In this document: positions 58,501 through 64,000 of the stretch, in pieces
Position numbering within the stretch: position 1 is the stretch's first letter
Layout: every line of letters begins with the position of its first letter
Origin: Anticarsia gemmatalis
Taxonomy: Eukaryota > Arthropoda > Insecta > Lepidoptera > Erebidae
NCBI RefSeq assembly: GCF_050436995.1
Contig: NC_134766.1
Coordinates: 4,402,001-4,466,000 of the forward strand
Reading direction: 5' to 3'
Length of the DNA stretch: 64,000 bases
Translations under genes and position numbers: made by a program
The notes under the pieces: model-generated
What the model saw: only the letters and a program-made list of their open reading frames with translations
The model's database searches: none
What the model was told of the DNA's origin: nothing

Positions 58501-61500
58501 AATCGTTCTTTCAAAAATATATTCGTGTTTGTGTTGTTCTTACTTGTCATGTTGCTAATCCACCTTGACAAGACACGTTTTGTCCTTGTTTCTCTGTCTT
58601 TTGACAAATAGTCGTAGACAAGTATGAAATATCAAGTGTCTTGCTGATGCGTCTCTTGCTCCAGCCCGTTTTATACAAGTGTGTTAAATACAGAATTTAT
58701 ATAATTTAAAACGATGGACATGAATACATATTAAAAAGCGAGATTTTACTAAACAATTTTATTGATTCGATATCCAGTAAAATAAAATACATCAAACCAC
58801 AGCCTGAAAAAAACATCCAATTCAACATTCTAAGACCCTTCAAGGTCCATTTCATAAAAAGTAACACAATCCAACAAATATTGGAACCCATAAATAAGGT
58901 CCGAAGTAATTCACTATTTATCTGATCAGAGGAACAATACGCGTCCGATGCTTGGAACAAACAATATGATACGTAATGCCGCGTCCGCACGTTTGGCTCT
59001 TGCCGCAAACTCCAAACCTCTACAAACGTTTGGCTTGATTTAGAGAATCAAACATCGCTATCCACACGCTTGCGAGTGACTTAGTAAGTTCTGAAGAGGC
59101 AAGCATAACGGACGTGTTGGATATTGAGGATATATCAGCCATAACATTTGGTTTAAGTTAATTTTATTAAAAAGATAAGAAAAAAAACTACTAACGATCA
59201 ATATTCTATAATATGCGATCATTTCAAATGCCCTCGGAGTCAGAAGATTGGCTCCATATAGAAAGAGAATTAAGTCTGCTCGCCTCCAGTACACAAACCA
59301 AACTGAGCGCGCACCAACATGTGGATGCGTCGCAAGCGCTTGCGGCAAATTCCCTTTGATTTGTGTCAAAAAACCGACACCCGATCGGAACGGCTACAAA
59401 TGCTTGCAAACCTTCACAAACCATGGCAAGCACTCTCTCCACACGTTTGAATTTGTGGGCGCTTGTTGAGGTTTGGCAAGCGTGCGGACGCGGCATAAGA
59501 TACGTTATCCCTCGGTACAAGTGTGTTTGTGCTTGTTCACGTTGGAACTCGCGGGCGCGGTGGCGGTCGCGAGCGCGGGGACGTGGCGATTTGTGTTCAC
59601 GTTGGCCGCCAGGCGTTTGTTTCTAGCGACAAGCTCAAACTGGCTGAACTTACTTGACGTCGCGAGTGAATCGCGCCCGCCACCGCTAGTTCGACGTGAA
59701 CACACACGAACATCTTCACGCGTTTGATATTGCCGCGAGCACGCCGCGCGGGCCGCGCGCGACACCGCTAGCTCGCCCGCTACTTAGACCGCGCGTACGG
59801 TTTGTACGTGAACACTTGGGAACTACGCCATATGTTTGATATTTCGCGACCACCCGCCACCGCGCCCGCCACCGCGCCCGCCACCGCGCCCGCTAGTCAA
59901 CGTGAATGAGCACTTTTCCTTCAAATTGCACAATTTATATTTCAGGCACTCACCTCCACATTTACCGGCCAGGACTTTTATTGACGGCGAGCTCGACTTC
60001 TACAATGTAGACCGTTTGGGAGGGGTCTTGCCTTTTCTTGTTAGAACTTTAAGGTAATAACAACCTAAACTTCATATTTATAAAGTCGTATTCCCTTTGA
60101 CACAAATCTCGAAAATTTTCAAACAGTTTTTAATCAAATTTCGACTTTATTGTTTTGAATGTGAAGTGTAATTTTGTGTGTTGTAAATGTGTATATTTTT
60201 TGCAGACAAGATCTGGTCAACGTATTGGGAGAAGACAATCCGTTCATACAAAGTTTTGAGCCGAATTACAATCGAGCTGGCGGCATCGATACAGGTACTT
60301 TAAAACACAGTTTTATTTGTTTCATCTGAAACAAAGCAAATTCTTTTTTCTGTGAGCTTTCTATTTTAATGTAACACCTTTTAAGAAGAAGTGGGTAATA
60401 GTTAACTAAGAAATATTTGTTATTTTAGGGGGCAGCAAGTCGTTTATCGTTCGTTGTTTATTTGTATTGAACAACATTACAATAACTAATAATATTTTTA
60501 AAGTACAAAGCTATTGATAAAGTTATTGCAAAAAAACCTACTAAAATTTTAAATATGAAAGTTAAGATGACTGTGTTAGATTTTATTTCTGATGCAATAA
60601 CTATATACTGGAAAGAATTTGTTGATAGATGCATCGTATATTTTAGACCAAAACATCAAAAATATGTTATGTTTTATGTGATAAATAGGCAATTCTTAAA
60701 ACCAAAATAGTTTTTATAACGTAATTTACGCAAACAAAATTCGTGAGCCGGAAAAATAGGTTCTTTAAATCCCAAGTCTCTCACGGGACTCAATTAAGAG
60801 GACTTATATTATCGTTGTCACAAGAAACAAGGCAAATTTTTAAAACTCCCCAGGGAGGGTGAGCTCGAACTTAAATAACTTATTCAGTGAGGCTACTTAT
60901 TAGAGCGAGTTACGTTGCCAAGTTACCGCTGTGTACAGCTTAACTTATAATAAGACGAGCTCTGGCCCCTGTCAGTATTAAAAGTAATAAACAGCGACAA
61001 TCTTTGCTTTAAGTTATTTTGAAACAGCGTCTGTAAATTTGTTTGCAAGATTAGATTATGATAAACTATTGCTCGAAAATACTTATTTGGGAGTTGTTGA
61101 ATGACGTTAGGCATTGGAGAAATCAATCAATTTTGGATGTTAAGATGATTTGAAGTTAGGATCGATGTTTGTTTTTTTTTAATTATGCTGAAACTACTGA
61201 ACGGATGTTGATGACATTGAGCACTATATAGATTACAACCTAAAACAACATCTGGGTTAATTTTTACCTTGAAAAATATTTTCGCGACAAAGCGCAGAGA
61301 CCAGTTTTAAATAATGCACAATCACAAAACTCATGGACCGCAAAAGTTAAACCACACGAAAGTATAAAAAAAATTAAGAGCTAATATACTGCAGTGAAAA
61401 TCTCTTGAGCAGTCATCGACATTACTTGAACAGGTCACTATTTCAACTTCCCAGGAGTGAGCGACATGGCGGCCGGCTCTCCGGGACTCGCCACACTGCC

Positions 61501-61560
61501 GCAGGTGATATCCTCCATGGCTAGGTTCATGCACCCTACTATGCCGCCCATGCCGAACAG
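37376..61560 (+). CDS. RNF123: RNF123/KPC1-like E3 ubiquitin ligase, 5' portion (19 coding exons)
   Basis: RNF123 (KPC1) is the RING-type catalytic subunit of the cytoplasmic Kip1 ubiquitination-promoting complex, known in mammals to target p27Kip1. The exons listed separately splice in one frame to about 777 residues: a short N-terminal region (1-105); a SPRY domain (about 110-260) with GTACVFSGKWMYEV, IGWCTASCVF, SYAYDGGRIRKWN and NGVSMGIAFDN; then helical segments with LDLLWTFLD, KPWWQ, LEFLLMLLDNTDG, IFLEKFRRYI and YNVDRLGGVLPFL, which align in order with human RNF123. Human RNF123 is about 1,300 residues, so the C-terminal part with the RING lies beyond the window. The start at 37376 (ATGATG) follows an in-frame TAG at 37361; TCAGTT (initiator-like) lies at 37354. 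All introns use GT...AG. Mean intron size is inflated by transposons. Residue numbers include the possible cassette exon at 52084. Confidence 0.92.
37543..37730 (+). mobile_element. 5S-B SINE, 3' part, in RNF123 intron 1
   Basis: CTTTGACAGTCGTTAATAG ... GCATCCGGTGTGACTGG without the 5S-like head. Confidence 0.6.
37809..37920 (+). CDS. RNF123: RNF123 exon 2
   Basis: Completes codon 44 and encodes to residue 81 (SKYVSHIRENLSKML...). Acceptor TTTACAG, donor GAG^GTATAT, phase 0. Confidence 0.8.
38260..38375 (-). mobile_element. SINE S4 fragment in RNF123 intron 2
   Basis: GTGTTGCCTCGGGTAGGAGCC ... CCACTCTGCTAAATAG; decayed. An inverted LINE tail scrap (GGGGTCTCCTCCCGGAATAA) lies at 38133-38190. 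Confidence 0.5.
38399..38471 (+). CDS. RNF123: RNF123 exon 3
   Basis: Residues 82-105, including GRLGPKIVVFDAST, matching the conserved GRLGP segment before the SPRY domain. Acceptor TTTACAG, donor ACAG^GTAAAT, phase 1. Confidence 0.88.
38617..38868 (+). mobile_element. tRNA-derived SINE, family S3
   Basis: TCTGTGGCGCGGTTGGTAGT (A box), GGTCTCGAGTTCGATTTC (B box), body ending GAGATACTGATTATT. The Helitron at 38870 abuts its 3' end. Confidence 0.65.
38870..39062 (-). mobile_element. Helitron HB just upstream of RNF123 exon 4
   Basis: A^CTAGCTCACCCGGCAAACG ... TTATATATTAGA^T. Its right end is 13 nt before the acceptor of exon 4, so any branch point and most of the upstream intron sequence used there must come from the Helitron. 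Confidence 0.8.
39076..39218 (+). CDS. RNF123: RNF123 exon 4 (SPRY, part 1)
   Basis: Residues 106-153, LVLVGDERVSVQGLSSFATI then GTACVFSGKWMYEVQLGTKG. Two in-frame acceptors exist: AACAG^GTACAG (start 39076) or six bases later (start 39082), differing by two residues. Donor CAA^GTAAGA, phase 0. Confidence 0.92.
39360..39530 (+). mobile_element. SINE S1 in RNF123 intron 4
   Basis: B-box-like GTGTGTTCGATTTCC to GCAGTCCTTAGTGCGGG; 5' part decayed. Confidence 0.6.
39837..39883. repeat. Perfect 21-bp hairpin
   Basis: CATGTTACTTGAAATTTAAC plus T, a 5-nt loop (CGTGC), then the exact complement. It lies immediately left of a SINE in RNF123 intron 4. The loop and stem are shorter than a typical miRNA precursor. 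Confidence 0.85.
39890..40170 (-). mobile_element. SINE S1 split by a MITE
   Basis: ACAACTATCTGTGGATCGC ... GCGTGGCGACCACCTTA at the left and TTAAATACGGAGGCCGCC at the right belong to one SINE head; the MITE at 39984-40157 sits in its A-box region. Confidence 0.65.
39984..40157. mobile_element. Fold-back MITE with TTA target duplication
   Basis: GAGCCCTGCCT... and its complement form inverted repeats of about 70 bp (containing GGACGCCATGG). TTA flanks both sides (39981-39983, 40158-40160), as for PIF/Harbinger-type elements. It ends 64 nt before RNF123 exon 5. Confidence 0.75.
40222..40415 (+). CDS. RNF123: RNF123 exon 5 (SPRY, part 2)
   Basis: Residues 154-217: IGWCTASCVFSMDTGVGDT, SYAYDGGRIRKWNVATSPYG, then LDMNKGTLEFY. 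This is the most conserved part of the domain. Acceptor TTCCAG, donor ACAG^GTAAGA, phase 2. Confidence 0.95.
40865..41045 (+). mobile_element. RTE-like LINE 3' end in RNF123 intron 5
   Basis: CCCGTGCAATTTTGCG ... GAAGAGACAGACAGATAGAC ... GTAATATTAGTAGA. Confidence 0.5.
41596..41790 (+). mobile_element. SINE S1 in RNF123 intron 5
   Basis: GGTCGCCACGCCACTACCATT, B box GGGTTCGATTCCC, and body to GCGACACAAGAGCAACG. Confidence 0.68.
42254..42413. mobile_element. MITE, TCTCTAC family, in RNF123 intron 5
   Basis: CTATACTGTCGAGTATCGAG to GTAGTCGATAGTAGTAGAG, followed by AATCG; interior as in the other copies. Confidence 0.55.
42524..42649 (+). CDS. RNF123: RNF123 exon 6 (SPRY, part 3)
   Basis: Residues 218-259: NGVSMGIAFDNVTHG then LAYFPAVSLAMQEHLYANFG. 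Acceptor TTGACAG, donor TTTTGT^GTAAGT, phase 2. Confidence 0.95.
43162..43312 (+). CDS. RNF123: RNF123 exon 7
   Basis: Residues 260-310: FPVEGFMPLQAAPS ... LLFKSLEALLDEL. Matches the P-x-x-G-[FY]-x-P-L-Q segment that closes the SPRY region. Acceptor GACACAG, donor AAG^GTAAGT, phase 0. Confidence 0.92.
43646..43786 (+). CDS. RNF123: RNF123 exon 8
   Basis: Residues 311-357, a low-conservation Ser/Lys-rich linker (SKSESSKAAEEEVALR ..., QSAEIKKMSKK). Acceptor TACTCTAG, donor AAG^GTACAC, phase 0. Symmetric, so it could be skipped without a frameshift. Confidence 0.75.
44129..44311 (+). CDS. RNF123: RNF123 exon 9
   Basis: Residues 358-418, LARLVVVELGGVLRLSYVVV then SELLPRMRG, a hydrophobic helical segment comparable to the LLRKVYLVEAVLMSFLRG region of the human protein. 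Acceptor CTTCCAG, donor TTT^GTAAGT, phase 0. Confidence 0.82.
44560..44690 (-). mobile_element. SINE S3 in RNF123 intron 9
   Basis: Inverted B box GAGAATCGAACCCGAGACC and CACCGCGGCTGCTACC. Confidence 0.55.
45751..45910. mobile_element. MITE, TCTCTAC family
   Basis: CGATTCTATACAGTCGCTAC to GTGGTAGAGAATCG. Confidence 0.58.
46161..46250. repeat. Tandem duplication of about 45 nt
   Basis: AACGACGACATTCCTTCCTT and GGTACCGGTGACTCGTG are followed by a second copy (AACGACGACATTCATTCCTT ... GGTACCGGTGGCC). Confidence 0.7.
46400..46520 (+). mobile_element. LINE 3' end scrap
   Basis: GACAGACACGTCAAACTTAT and TCTTTTTGCGTCGGGGGTTG, a LINE-tail sequence common in Lepidoptera as I recall it. Confidence 0.45.
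47038..47076 (-). pseudogene. LINE (RTE-like) polymerase C-terminal scrap
   Basis: The minus strand reads RNADPTTIWDE-stop, the same C-terminal motif as the fragment at 28053. Confidence 0.5.
48548..48914 (-). mobile_element. 5S rRNA-like SINE, family 5S-B, near full length
   Basis: (TA)n tail, full body, GGTCACCCATCCACAG and GCTTAACCTCAGAGATC, ending AAGCCACGAGC. About 330 nt upstream of exon 10. Confidence 0.68.
49241..49393 (+). CDS. RNF123: RNF123 exon 10
   Basis: Residues 419-469, including LDLLWTFLDESALCDILEHC, aligning with LDLLWLFMED of human RNF123. Acceptor CCTACAG, donor CAG^GTAATA, phase 0. Confidence 0.93.
49464..50125 (-). mobile_element. 5S-A SINE split by a MITE
   Basis: The body (AGTGGTCAACCATTTGTC ... 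GCCTTCTGAAGTATGG) is at the left; the antisense box C (GGCCACCCATCTACG) is at 50078-50092. The MITE at 49719-50072 lies between. The left part also contains about 110 nt of foreign sequence at 49510-49620. Confidence 0.55.
49719..50072. mobile_element. MITE with TAA target duplication
   Basis: GGCGCTGTCTCCACGGGCGAG and its complement as termini, TAA at 49716-49718 and 50073-50075. Repeated GGCGATATTATCG-type motifs inside. PIF/Harbinger-like by target site; no transposase frame. Confidence 0.75.
50184..50293 (+). CDS. RNF123: RNF123 exon 11
   Basis: Residues 470-505: DMYFNQQIETVYVLCGLMQH then RETRHHLVKYVFFNKI. Acceptor TTCCAG, donor ATCAC^GTTAGT, phase 2. Confidence 0.9.
51408..51526 (+). 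CDS. RNF123: RNF123 exon 12
   Basis: Residues 506-545: FDNFLNVKCPDDSVL ... RKPWWQRPTPVQGE. The WW matches the TTWWP site of the human protein. Acceptor CTTCAG, donor GCTG^GTGAGA, phase 1. Confidence 0.9.
52084..52137 (+). CDS. RNF123: RNF123 possible cassette exon 13
   Basis: 54 nt, phase 1 on both sides, encoding EMAEKGTIRHSSFAPTGT. Acceptor TTCGCAG, donor ACAG^GTGGAT (weaker than the others). Its inclusion or omission keeps the frame. The human protein has a similar-length linker with EMKEETAEE here, so inclusion is likely. Confidence 0.6.
52625..52875. mobile_element. MITE rich in CCAACGTTGG, TAA target
   Basis: CGCCA...TGGCG termini with TAA at 52622-52624 and 52876-52878. The inner inverted part shares CGTTGGCCCCAACGCT. 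CCAACG/CGTTGG occurs about ten times. It lies in RNF123 intron 13. Confidence 0.65.
53520..53632 (+). CDS. RNF123: RNF123 exon 14
   Basis: Residues 564-601: KISKFLTRSQDDAIIEAEYR then EDCAKITKAVEPLEQVQ, similar to the human ERGCQRLRKRIEVVEGLQVQ. Acceptor TTTACAG, donor CAG^GTAACA, phase 0. Confidence 0.9.
54647..54792 (+). mobile_element. SINE S1 in RNF123 intron 14
   Basis: GCCACGCCGATTCCATTGCG, B box GGGTTCGATTCC, 3' part CAATTCATAGTGCGGGAG. Confidence 0.68.
55268..55490 (-). mobile_element. 5S-A SINE in RNF123 intron 14
   Basis: AGTGGTCAACCTAGTGTC ... GCGGTCACCCATCTATAG ... GCTTAACCCACC. Confidence 0.65.
56105..56290 (-). mobile_element. SINE S1 in RNF123 intron 14
   Basis: Decayed: TGTATCGCGGGGACTTTTAC ... 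ATTGCCGTGGCAACCTTAACC. Confidence 0.6.
56720..56875 (-). mobile_element. SINE S3 in RNF123 intron 14
   Basis: Body CCGGACACGCTACTAAACTC, inverted B box GAAACGAACCCGAGACC, then GACCGCGTCACTGAGGCAG. Confidence 0.55.
56900..57085 (-). mobile_element. SINE S1 close to RNF123 exon 15
   Basis: ACTCCCGCACTAAGAATTTC ... GGGAATCGAACCCATGACC ... CTGCGCCACGGAGGCAG. It ends about 40 nt before the exon 15 acceptor. Confidence 0.7.
57129..57248 (+). CDS. RNF123: RNF123 exon 15
   Basis: Residues 602-641: LEFLLMLLDNTDG ... TRKIFLEKFRRYIMDN. Strong match to the ILKLLLDNKDD...IFLTKFRKFL region of the human protein. Acceptor CTTATTAG, donor ATG^GTAACT, phase 0. Confidence 0.93.
57633..57739 (+). CDS. RNF123: RNF123 exon 16
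   Basis: Residues 642-676: RLFNISRNSPAISWCAHSRL then LTAVLKLWSENPIGN, comparable to human HRLISALRYYWDEYKASNP. Found from the splice phases and homology; a different frame here looks open but is not coding. Acceptor CTTTCAG, donor AACCC^GTAAGA, phase 2. Confidence 0.85.
57829..57986. mobile_element. Short MITE with 31-bp inverted ends
   Basis: ATATCGTCGT and AAGTTCTATCACCACGTAA at one end, the complement at the other. No clear target duplication. In RNF123 intron 16. Confidence 0.7.
58060..58205. repeat. Tandem direct repeats, about 62-nt period
   Basis: CGTAGCTTATCCGTGATACC ... GACGCGTAGCACAC at 58091-58125 recurs at 58152-58197; the CGTAGCAC unit occurs several more times. Confidence 0.65.
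58977..59495. mobile_element. PIF/Harbinger-like MITE, 519 bp, TAA target
   Basis: TGCCGCGTCCGCACG and its perfect complement, TAA on both sides (58974-58976, 59496-59498). Subterminal CAAAC/GTTTG and CTTGC/GCAAG motifs are frequent. Frames inside show no transposase. Confidence 0.78.
59529..59913. repeat. CpG-rich compound inverted repeat before RNF123 exon 17
   Basis: GTGCTTGTTCACGTTGGAAC followed by CGCGGGCGCGGTGGCGG at the left is matched by its complement at the right (ending GTCAACGTGAATGAGCAC). At least two more internal copies of the GTTCACGT...GCGGTGGCGG unit and a triple tandem of a 12-mer (CCACCGCGCCCG) at about 59850-59894. Its right end is 32 nt before the exon acceptor. Confidence 0.7.
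59946..60053 (+). CDS. RNF123: RNF123 exon 17
   Basis: Residues 677-712: HSPPHLPARTFIDGELDFYN then VDRLGGVLPFLVRTL, matching IPPQVFYNGKVDYFDLQRLGG of the human protein. Acceptor ATTTCAG, donor TTAAG^GTAATA, phase 2. Confidence 0.94.
60206..60294 (+). CDS. RNF123: RNF123 exon 18
   Basis: Residues 713-742: QDLVNVLGEDNPFIQSFEPN then YNRAGGIDT. Acceptor TTTGCAG, donor ACAG^GTACTT, phase 1. Confidence 0.88.
60295..61454. other. RNF123 intron 18
   Basis: AT-rich. A weak repeat-like scrap near 61170-61260 (CTGAAACTACTGAACGGATG). Nothing else recognised. Confidence 0.5.
61455..61560 (+). CDS. RNF123: RNF123 exon 19 (last in window)
   Basis: Residues 743-777: GVSDMAAGSPGLATLPQVIS then SMARFMHPTMPPMPN. 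Acceptor TTCCCAG, donor AACAG^GTAAGA, phase 2, so coding continues past the window. Confidence 0.85.
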
Positions 61561-62050
61561 GTAAGATTATAACATTATAATGGGGATGGTAACTAATGTT
61601 TATATTTTAGTCCGTTTGGTTGTGGAAAAATATTTTACGCGTATTTTTTCTTTTTGTATACATACTCAAATATTTACGGCGATACCTACGTGGAGATAAA
61701 AATTTCGCATGACGTCACGGTGTCATACAAAATGTAAACACTATGACGACATTAGCCCCGTACTCCTTAACCTTATTAAAAAAATAAAAAAAAAATAAAA
61801 ATGTTTTATTGCAGTAACTAGTACAACTTTACATTGAATCTTACAATAGAGACCTCCTTTTAAGTAAAAGATATACCTGTGCTAGGAGGCCCCGCTCTTC
61901 AGTAACATATTTTAAAATGATAAAAGTGGTGTACAAGGAAAGATATAAAAAAAAGGACATGCACTTATATTCTAACTAATACAAAGTTATAAATTACAGG
62001 TTTTTGAATTAGAGTTAGATTAAACTTTTTTTAACATTTTTTTAAGAAAA

Positions 62051-62091
62051 CGTGTGTGTGTGTGTGAACGCATGTGCGTGTGTGTGTATGC

Positions 62092-62145
<54 letters not shown>

Positions 62146-62200
62146 GCATGTGTGTGGGTGGATGTGTGTTGTGTGTACCTAAATATGTATCAGTGTGTGT
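62051..62200. repeat. (GT)n microsatellite inside the LINE 3' UTR
   Basis: An uninterrupted GT run at about 62092-62141, flanked by imperfect GT/GC stretches. Confidence 0.9.
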
Positions 62201-62223
62201 GTAATGCATGCGTGCTTCTACAT

Positions 62224-64000
62224 TTACAGTGGGGATGCTTGCAGCATGTCTTCTATTTCATCATAGGTTTTATCCTTCAGCCACTGAGCTATTGTCTTTT
62301 TGCAGTCTTTAGTTGACAAGGGGTAGATATTGAGTAGATCATTGATTTTGTTATATAAAAAAGCGGACTTTGCATAGTATTGCCTTTTAGCGTACGTAGT
62401 CTTAACATATTCTGTCGGTGCAACGCGATGTTTTCGTCTTCTTTCCGTTAGAAGTGGCTTGTAGGGCAATACTTTGTGTAATTTTATCACAGTATGGAGA
62501 ATGAATAATTTTCTGACTGATAGTATATTGCTGAGGGAATACAGCTCGTTGGTTGGAAATCTATATGGCTTGGAATACATGACCTTTATTAGAGACCTCT
62601 GTGCTCGCTCTAGCTCAATGAACTTCGTCTTCGTTGCTCCACCCCATACGGGTATGCAATAAATCAGAATTGACTGAGCCAAGGAGACATAGATTTCTGT
62701 CAGCATTTTTTTAGTCATTACATGTCGTAGGTTTTTAAAAATCCATATCAGTTTCCTGGTACGGGCAATGGTCATATCTGTGTGTACATGCCAGGATAGT
62801 CGCTGATCTAATATTACACCTAAATATTTTATGTGAGTCACTTTTTCAATACTTTGACAGGAACAGTTTGTACAAATCATATCGCAAGAGTGGATTTTGA
62901 GTGTTTTGTTAGATCCAGGTTGTGTGTTGTTGTAGATGGTAAATGCAATGTATTTTGTTTTGGAGATGTTTAGCGTTAGGAGATGTGAACTCAACCAGTT
63001 TGTAATACTGAACAGACCCCTTTCAGCAGATTTATATACAGATTCCCATGTATCGCCACAGAAAGCAATGGCCGTGTCGTCTGCATATGAGAAGACACGG
63101 CCATTTTTCGGCACCATATTACAAAGCTGGTTTATGTAAATAGAGAAAAGAGTCGGTCCTAATACGCTGCCCTGTGGGACGCCGTAAGTCACGTATGTCT
63201 CGTCACTAATATATTCGCCTACCTTAACTCTTTGTCTATGATCTCGAAGGTAATCCGTTAATAAAGCTAACGGACTCCCTCTTATGCCGACATTTTCCAT
63301 ACTACGCACAAGGATGGGGACAGAAACGGTATCAAAGGCCTTTTTCAGATCAAGGAATACGGTTAAACATTTTTTTCCTGAGTCTACCAGTTTAGTTATA
63401 TGAGTGGTCAATGCTGTCACTGCTTCTTCAGTCGATAATTTATGTCTGAAACCGTATTGAGCATTTGATATGATATTATATTTATGTGTGTAACTATGTA
63501 GTCTGACGTTAATGAGCTTTTCAATGATTTTAGATATGGCCGGCAGGACAGAGATAGGCCTGTAATTGTTTATGTCGTCTCTGCCTCCACCCTTGTGCAC
63601 CGGTGTAATTATGGCTTGCTTCAACACAGATGGAAATTTACCTTGGTTAAAACATAAGTTAGTGAGATGTGTTATCAGTGGTACGACTAATTCATGGGCA
63701 GTTTTTAAGAATTTAGTTGAGATATTATCCCAACCTGGAGCGCTGTCTGATTTAAGACTCATTAGGACATCATAGACTTCAGTAGGATCGGTTTCAAGAA
63801 GCACGAAGGAGGAGCTGTGTGAGTGTATCATGGGATCAGGACCGTGAGGAAGTTGCGGTTGGTGTGAGCAAATAATGTTCTCAGCTAGAGTTTTCCCAAC
63901 ATTGGAAAAGAAATCATTTATGTGATCTACCGAAGCCTGAGGGGTAGGTTTTATATCTAATAATTCTGAATTTAAAGCTTTCTTTGGTTTGCGATGAGTT
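62224..64000 (-). CDS. LINE reverse transcriptase (ORF2), N-terminus beyond window
   Basis: The frame is open from the window edge to a stop at 62224. Counting from the first internal methionine (63831): NNYRPISVLP at 88-97; QYGFRHKLST at 125-134; motif A with D161 in VFLDLKKAFD (158-167); motif B YGVPQGSVLGP at 216-226; catalytic YADD at 249-252; HIKYLGVILDQRLSW further on. Codons upstream of that methionine stay open to 64000 and include KKALNSELLDIKPTP, so the methionine is not the start. Jockey/CR1-type by motifs; differs clearly from the LINE at 10691 (YADD against FADD, different 3' tail). No visible frameshift, so probably a young copy. Confidence 0.85.
   Translation of the reverse strand, partial: THRKPKKALNSELLDIKPTPQASVDHINDFFSNVGKTLAENIICSHQPQLPHGPDPMIHSHSSSFVLLETDPTEVYDVLMSLKSDSAPGWDNISTKFLKTAHELVVPLITHLTNLCFNQGKFPSVLKQAIITPVHKGGGRDDINNYRPISVLPAISKIIEKLINVRLHSYTHKYNIISNAQYGFRHKLSTEEAVTALTTHITKLVDSGKKCLTVFLDLKKAFDTVSVPILVRSMENVGIRGSPLALLTDYLRDHRQRVKVGEYISDETYVTYGVPQGSVLGPTLFSIYINQLCNMVPKNGRVFSYADDTAIAFCGDTWESVYKSAERGLFSITNWLSSHLLTLNISKTKYIAFTIYNNTQPGSNKTLKIHSCDMICTNCSCQSIEKVTHIKYLGVILDQRLSWHVHTDMTIARTRKLIWIFKNLRHVMTKKMLTEIYVSLAQSILIYCIPVWGGATKTKFIELERAQRSLIKVMYSKPYRFPTNELYSLSNILSVRKLFILHTVIKLHKVLPYKPLLTERRRKHRVAPTEYVKTTYAKRQYYAKSAFLYNKINDLLNIYPLSTKDCKKTIAQWLKDKTYDEIEDMLQASPL

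Larger units (their letters stand above)
61778..64000 (-). mobile_element. LINE in antisense orientation, runs off window
   Basis: Minus-strand LINE with a reverse transcriptase frame, a 3' UTR containing a (CA)n tract (the (GT)n seen on the plus strand at 62051-62145), AATAAA and a T/A-rich tail at about 61778-61805. It lies in the RNF123 intron after exon 19. Its 5' part is outside the window. Confidence 0.85.

Noticed and set aside
58706..59008. 100-codon hydrophobic minus-strand frame
   Set aside because: AT-driven hydrophobicity; it overlaps the start of the MITE at 58977 and shows no family motif.
59224..59765. Several frames of 73-103 codons in both strands
   Set aside because: They read through a TAA-target MITE and a CpG-rich inverted repeat; low stop density is due to GC content.
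1..64000. CRISPR array or bacterial operon
   Set aside because: No regularly spaced identical repeats with unique spacers; introns, SINEs and DPE promoters indicate an insect nuclear genome.

Overview
This 64 kb window is eukaryotic nuclear DNA, almost certainly from a moth or butterfly. It is AT-rich and intron-rich, and it is packed with lepidopteran-style repeats: short Helitrons ending in hairpin-CTAG, tRNA-derived SINEs, mariner-type and TAA-target MITEs, and RTE/Jockey/CR1-type LINE remnants. Only two host genes can be supported. There is no sign of bacterial sequence, a CRISPR array or a virus.

Left edge (431-925): a very compact, intronless gene for a 143-residue secreted precursor. 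Its last 23 residues carry C-x2-G-x5-G-x-C, the signature of the insect cytokine family that includes growth-blocking/ENF peptides and stress-responsive peptide. An Inr-DPE promoter with exact spacing and a poly(A) signal overlapping the stop codon make the transcription unit about 490 nt long.

Middle (about 950-37350): no host coding gene recognised. The space is filled with repeats: a 5'-truncated LINE with a 702-codon reverse transcriptase frame (10.4-12.9 kb, minus strand), two Helitron families and a chimera between them, two SINE families whose heads resemble 5S rRNA, four mariner-type MITEs, a long near-perfect hairpin (26.2 kb) and nested insertions. A possible minus-strand promoter and first exon lies at about 16.3-16.5 kb.

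Right part (37376-61560 and beyond): the 5' portion of an orthologue of RNF123/KPC1, the catalytic E3 ubiquitin ligase subunit of the Kip1 ubiquitination-promoting complex. I traced 19 coding exons with consistent splice phases, giving about 777 residues that contain the SPRY domain and the following helical region. The C-terminal part with the RING finger lies past the window. The introns hold many transposons, several ending within about 70 nt of a splice acceptor. A second LINE with an open reverse transcriptase frame lies antisense in the last visible intron and runs off the window end.

The two host genes have no obvious functional link: one is an extracellular peptide hormone candidate, the other an intracellular ubiquitin ligase. 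Family names for repeats are inferred from structure (termini, target sites, internal promoters), not from database matches.
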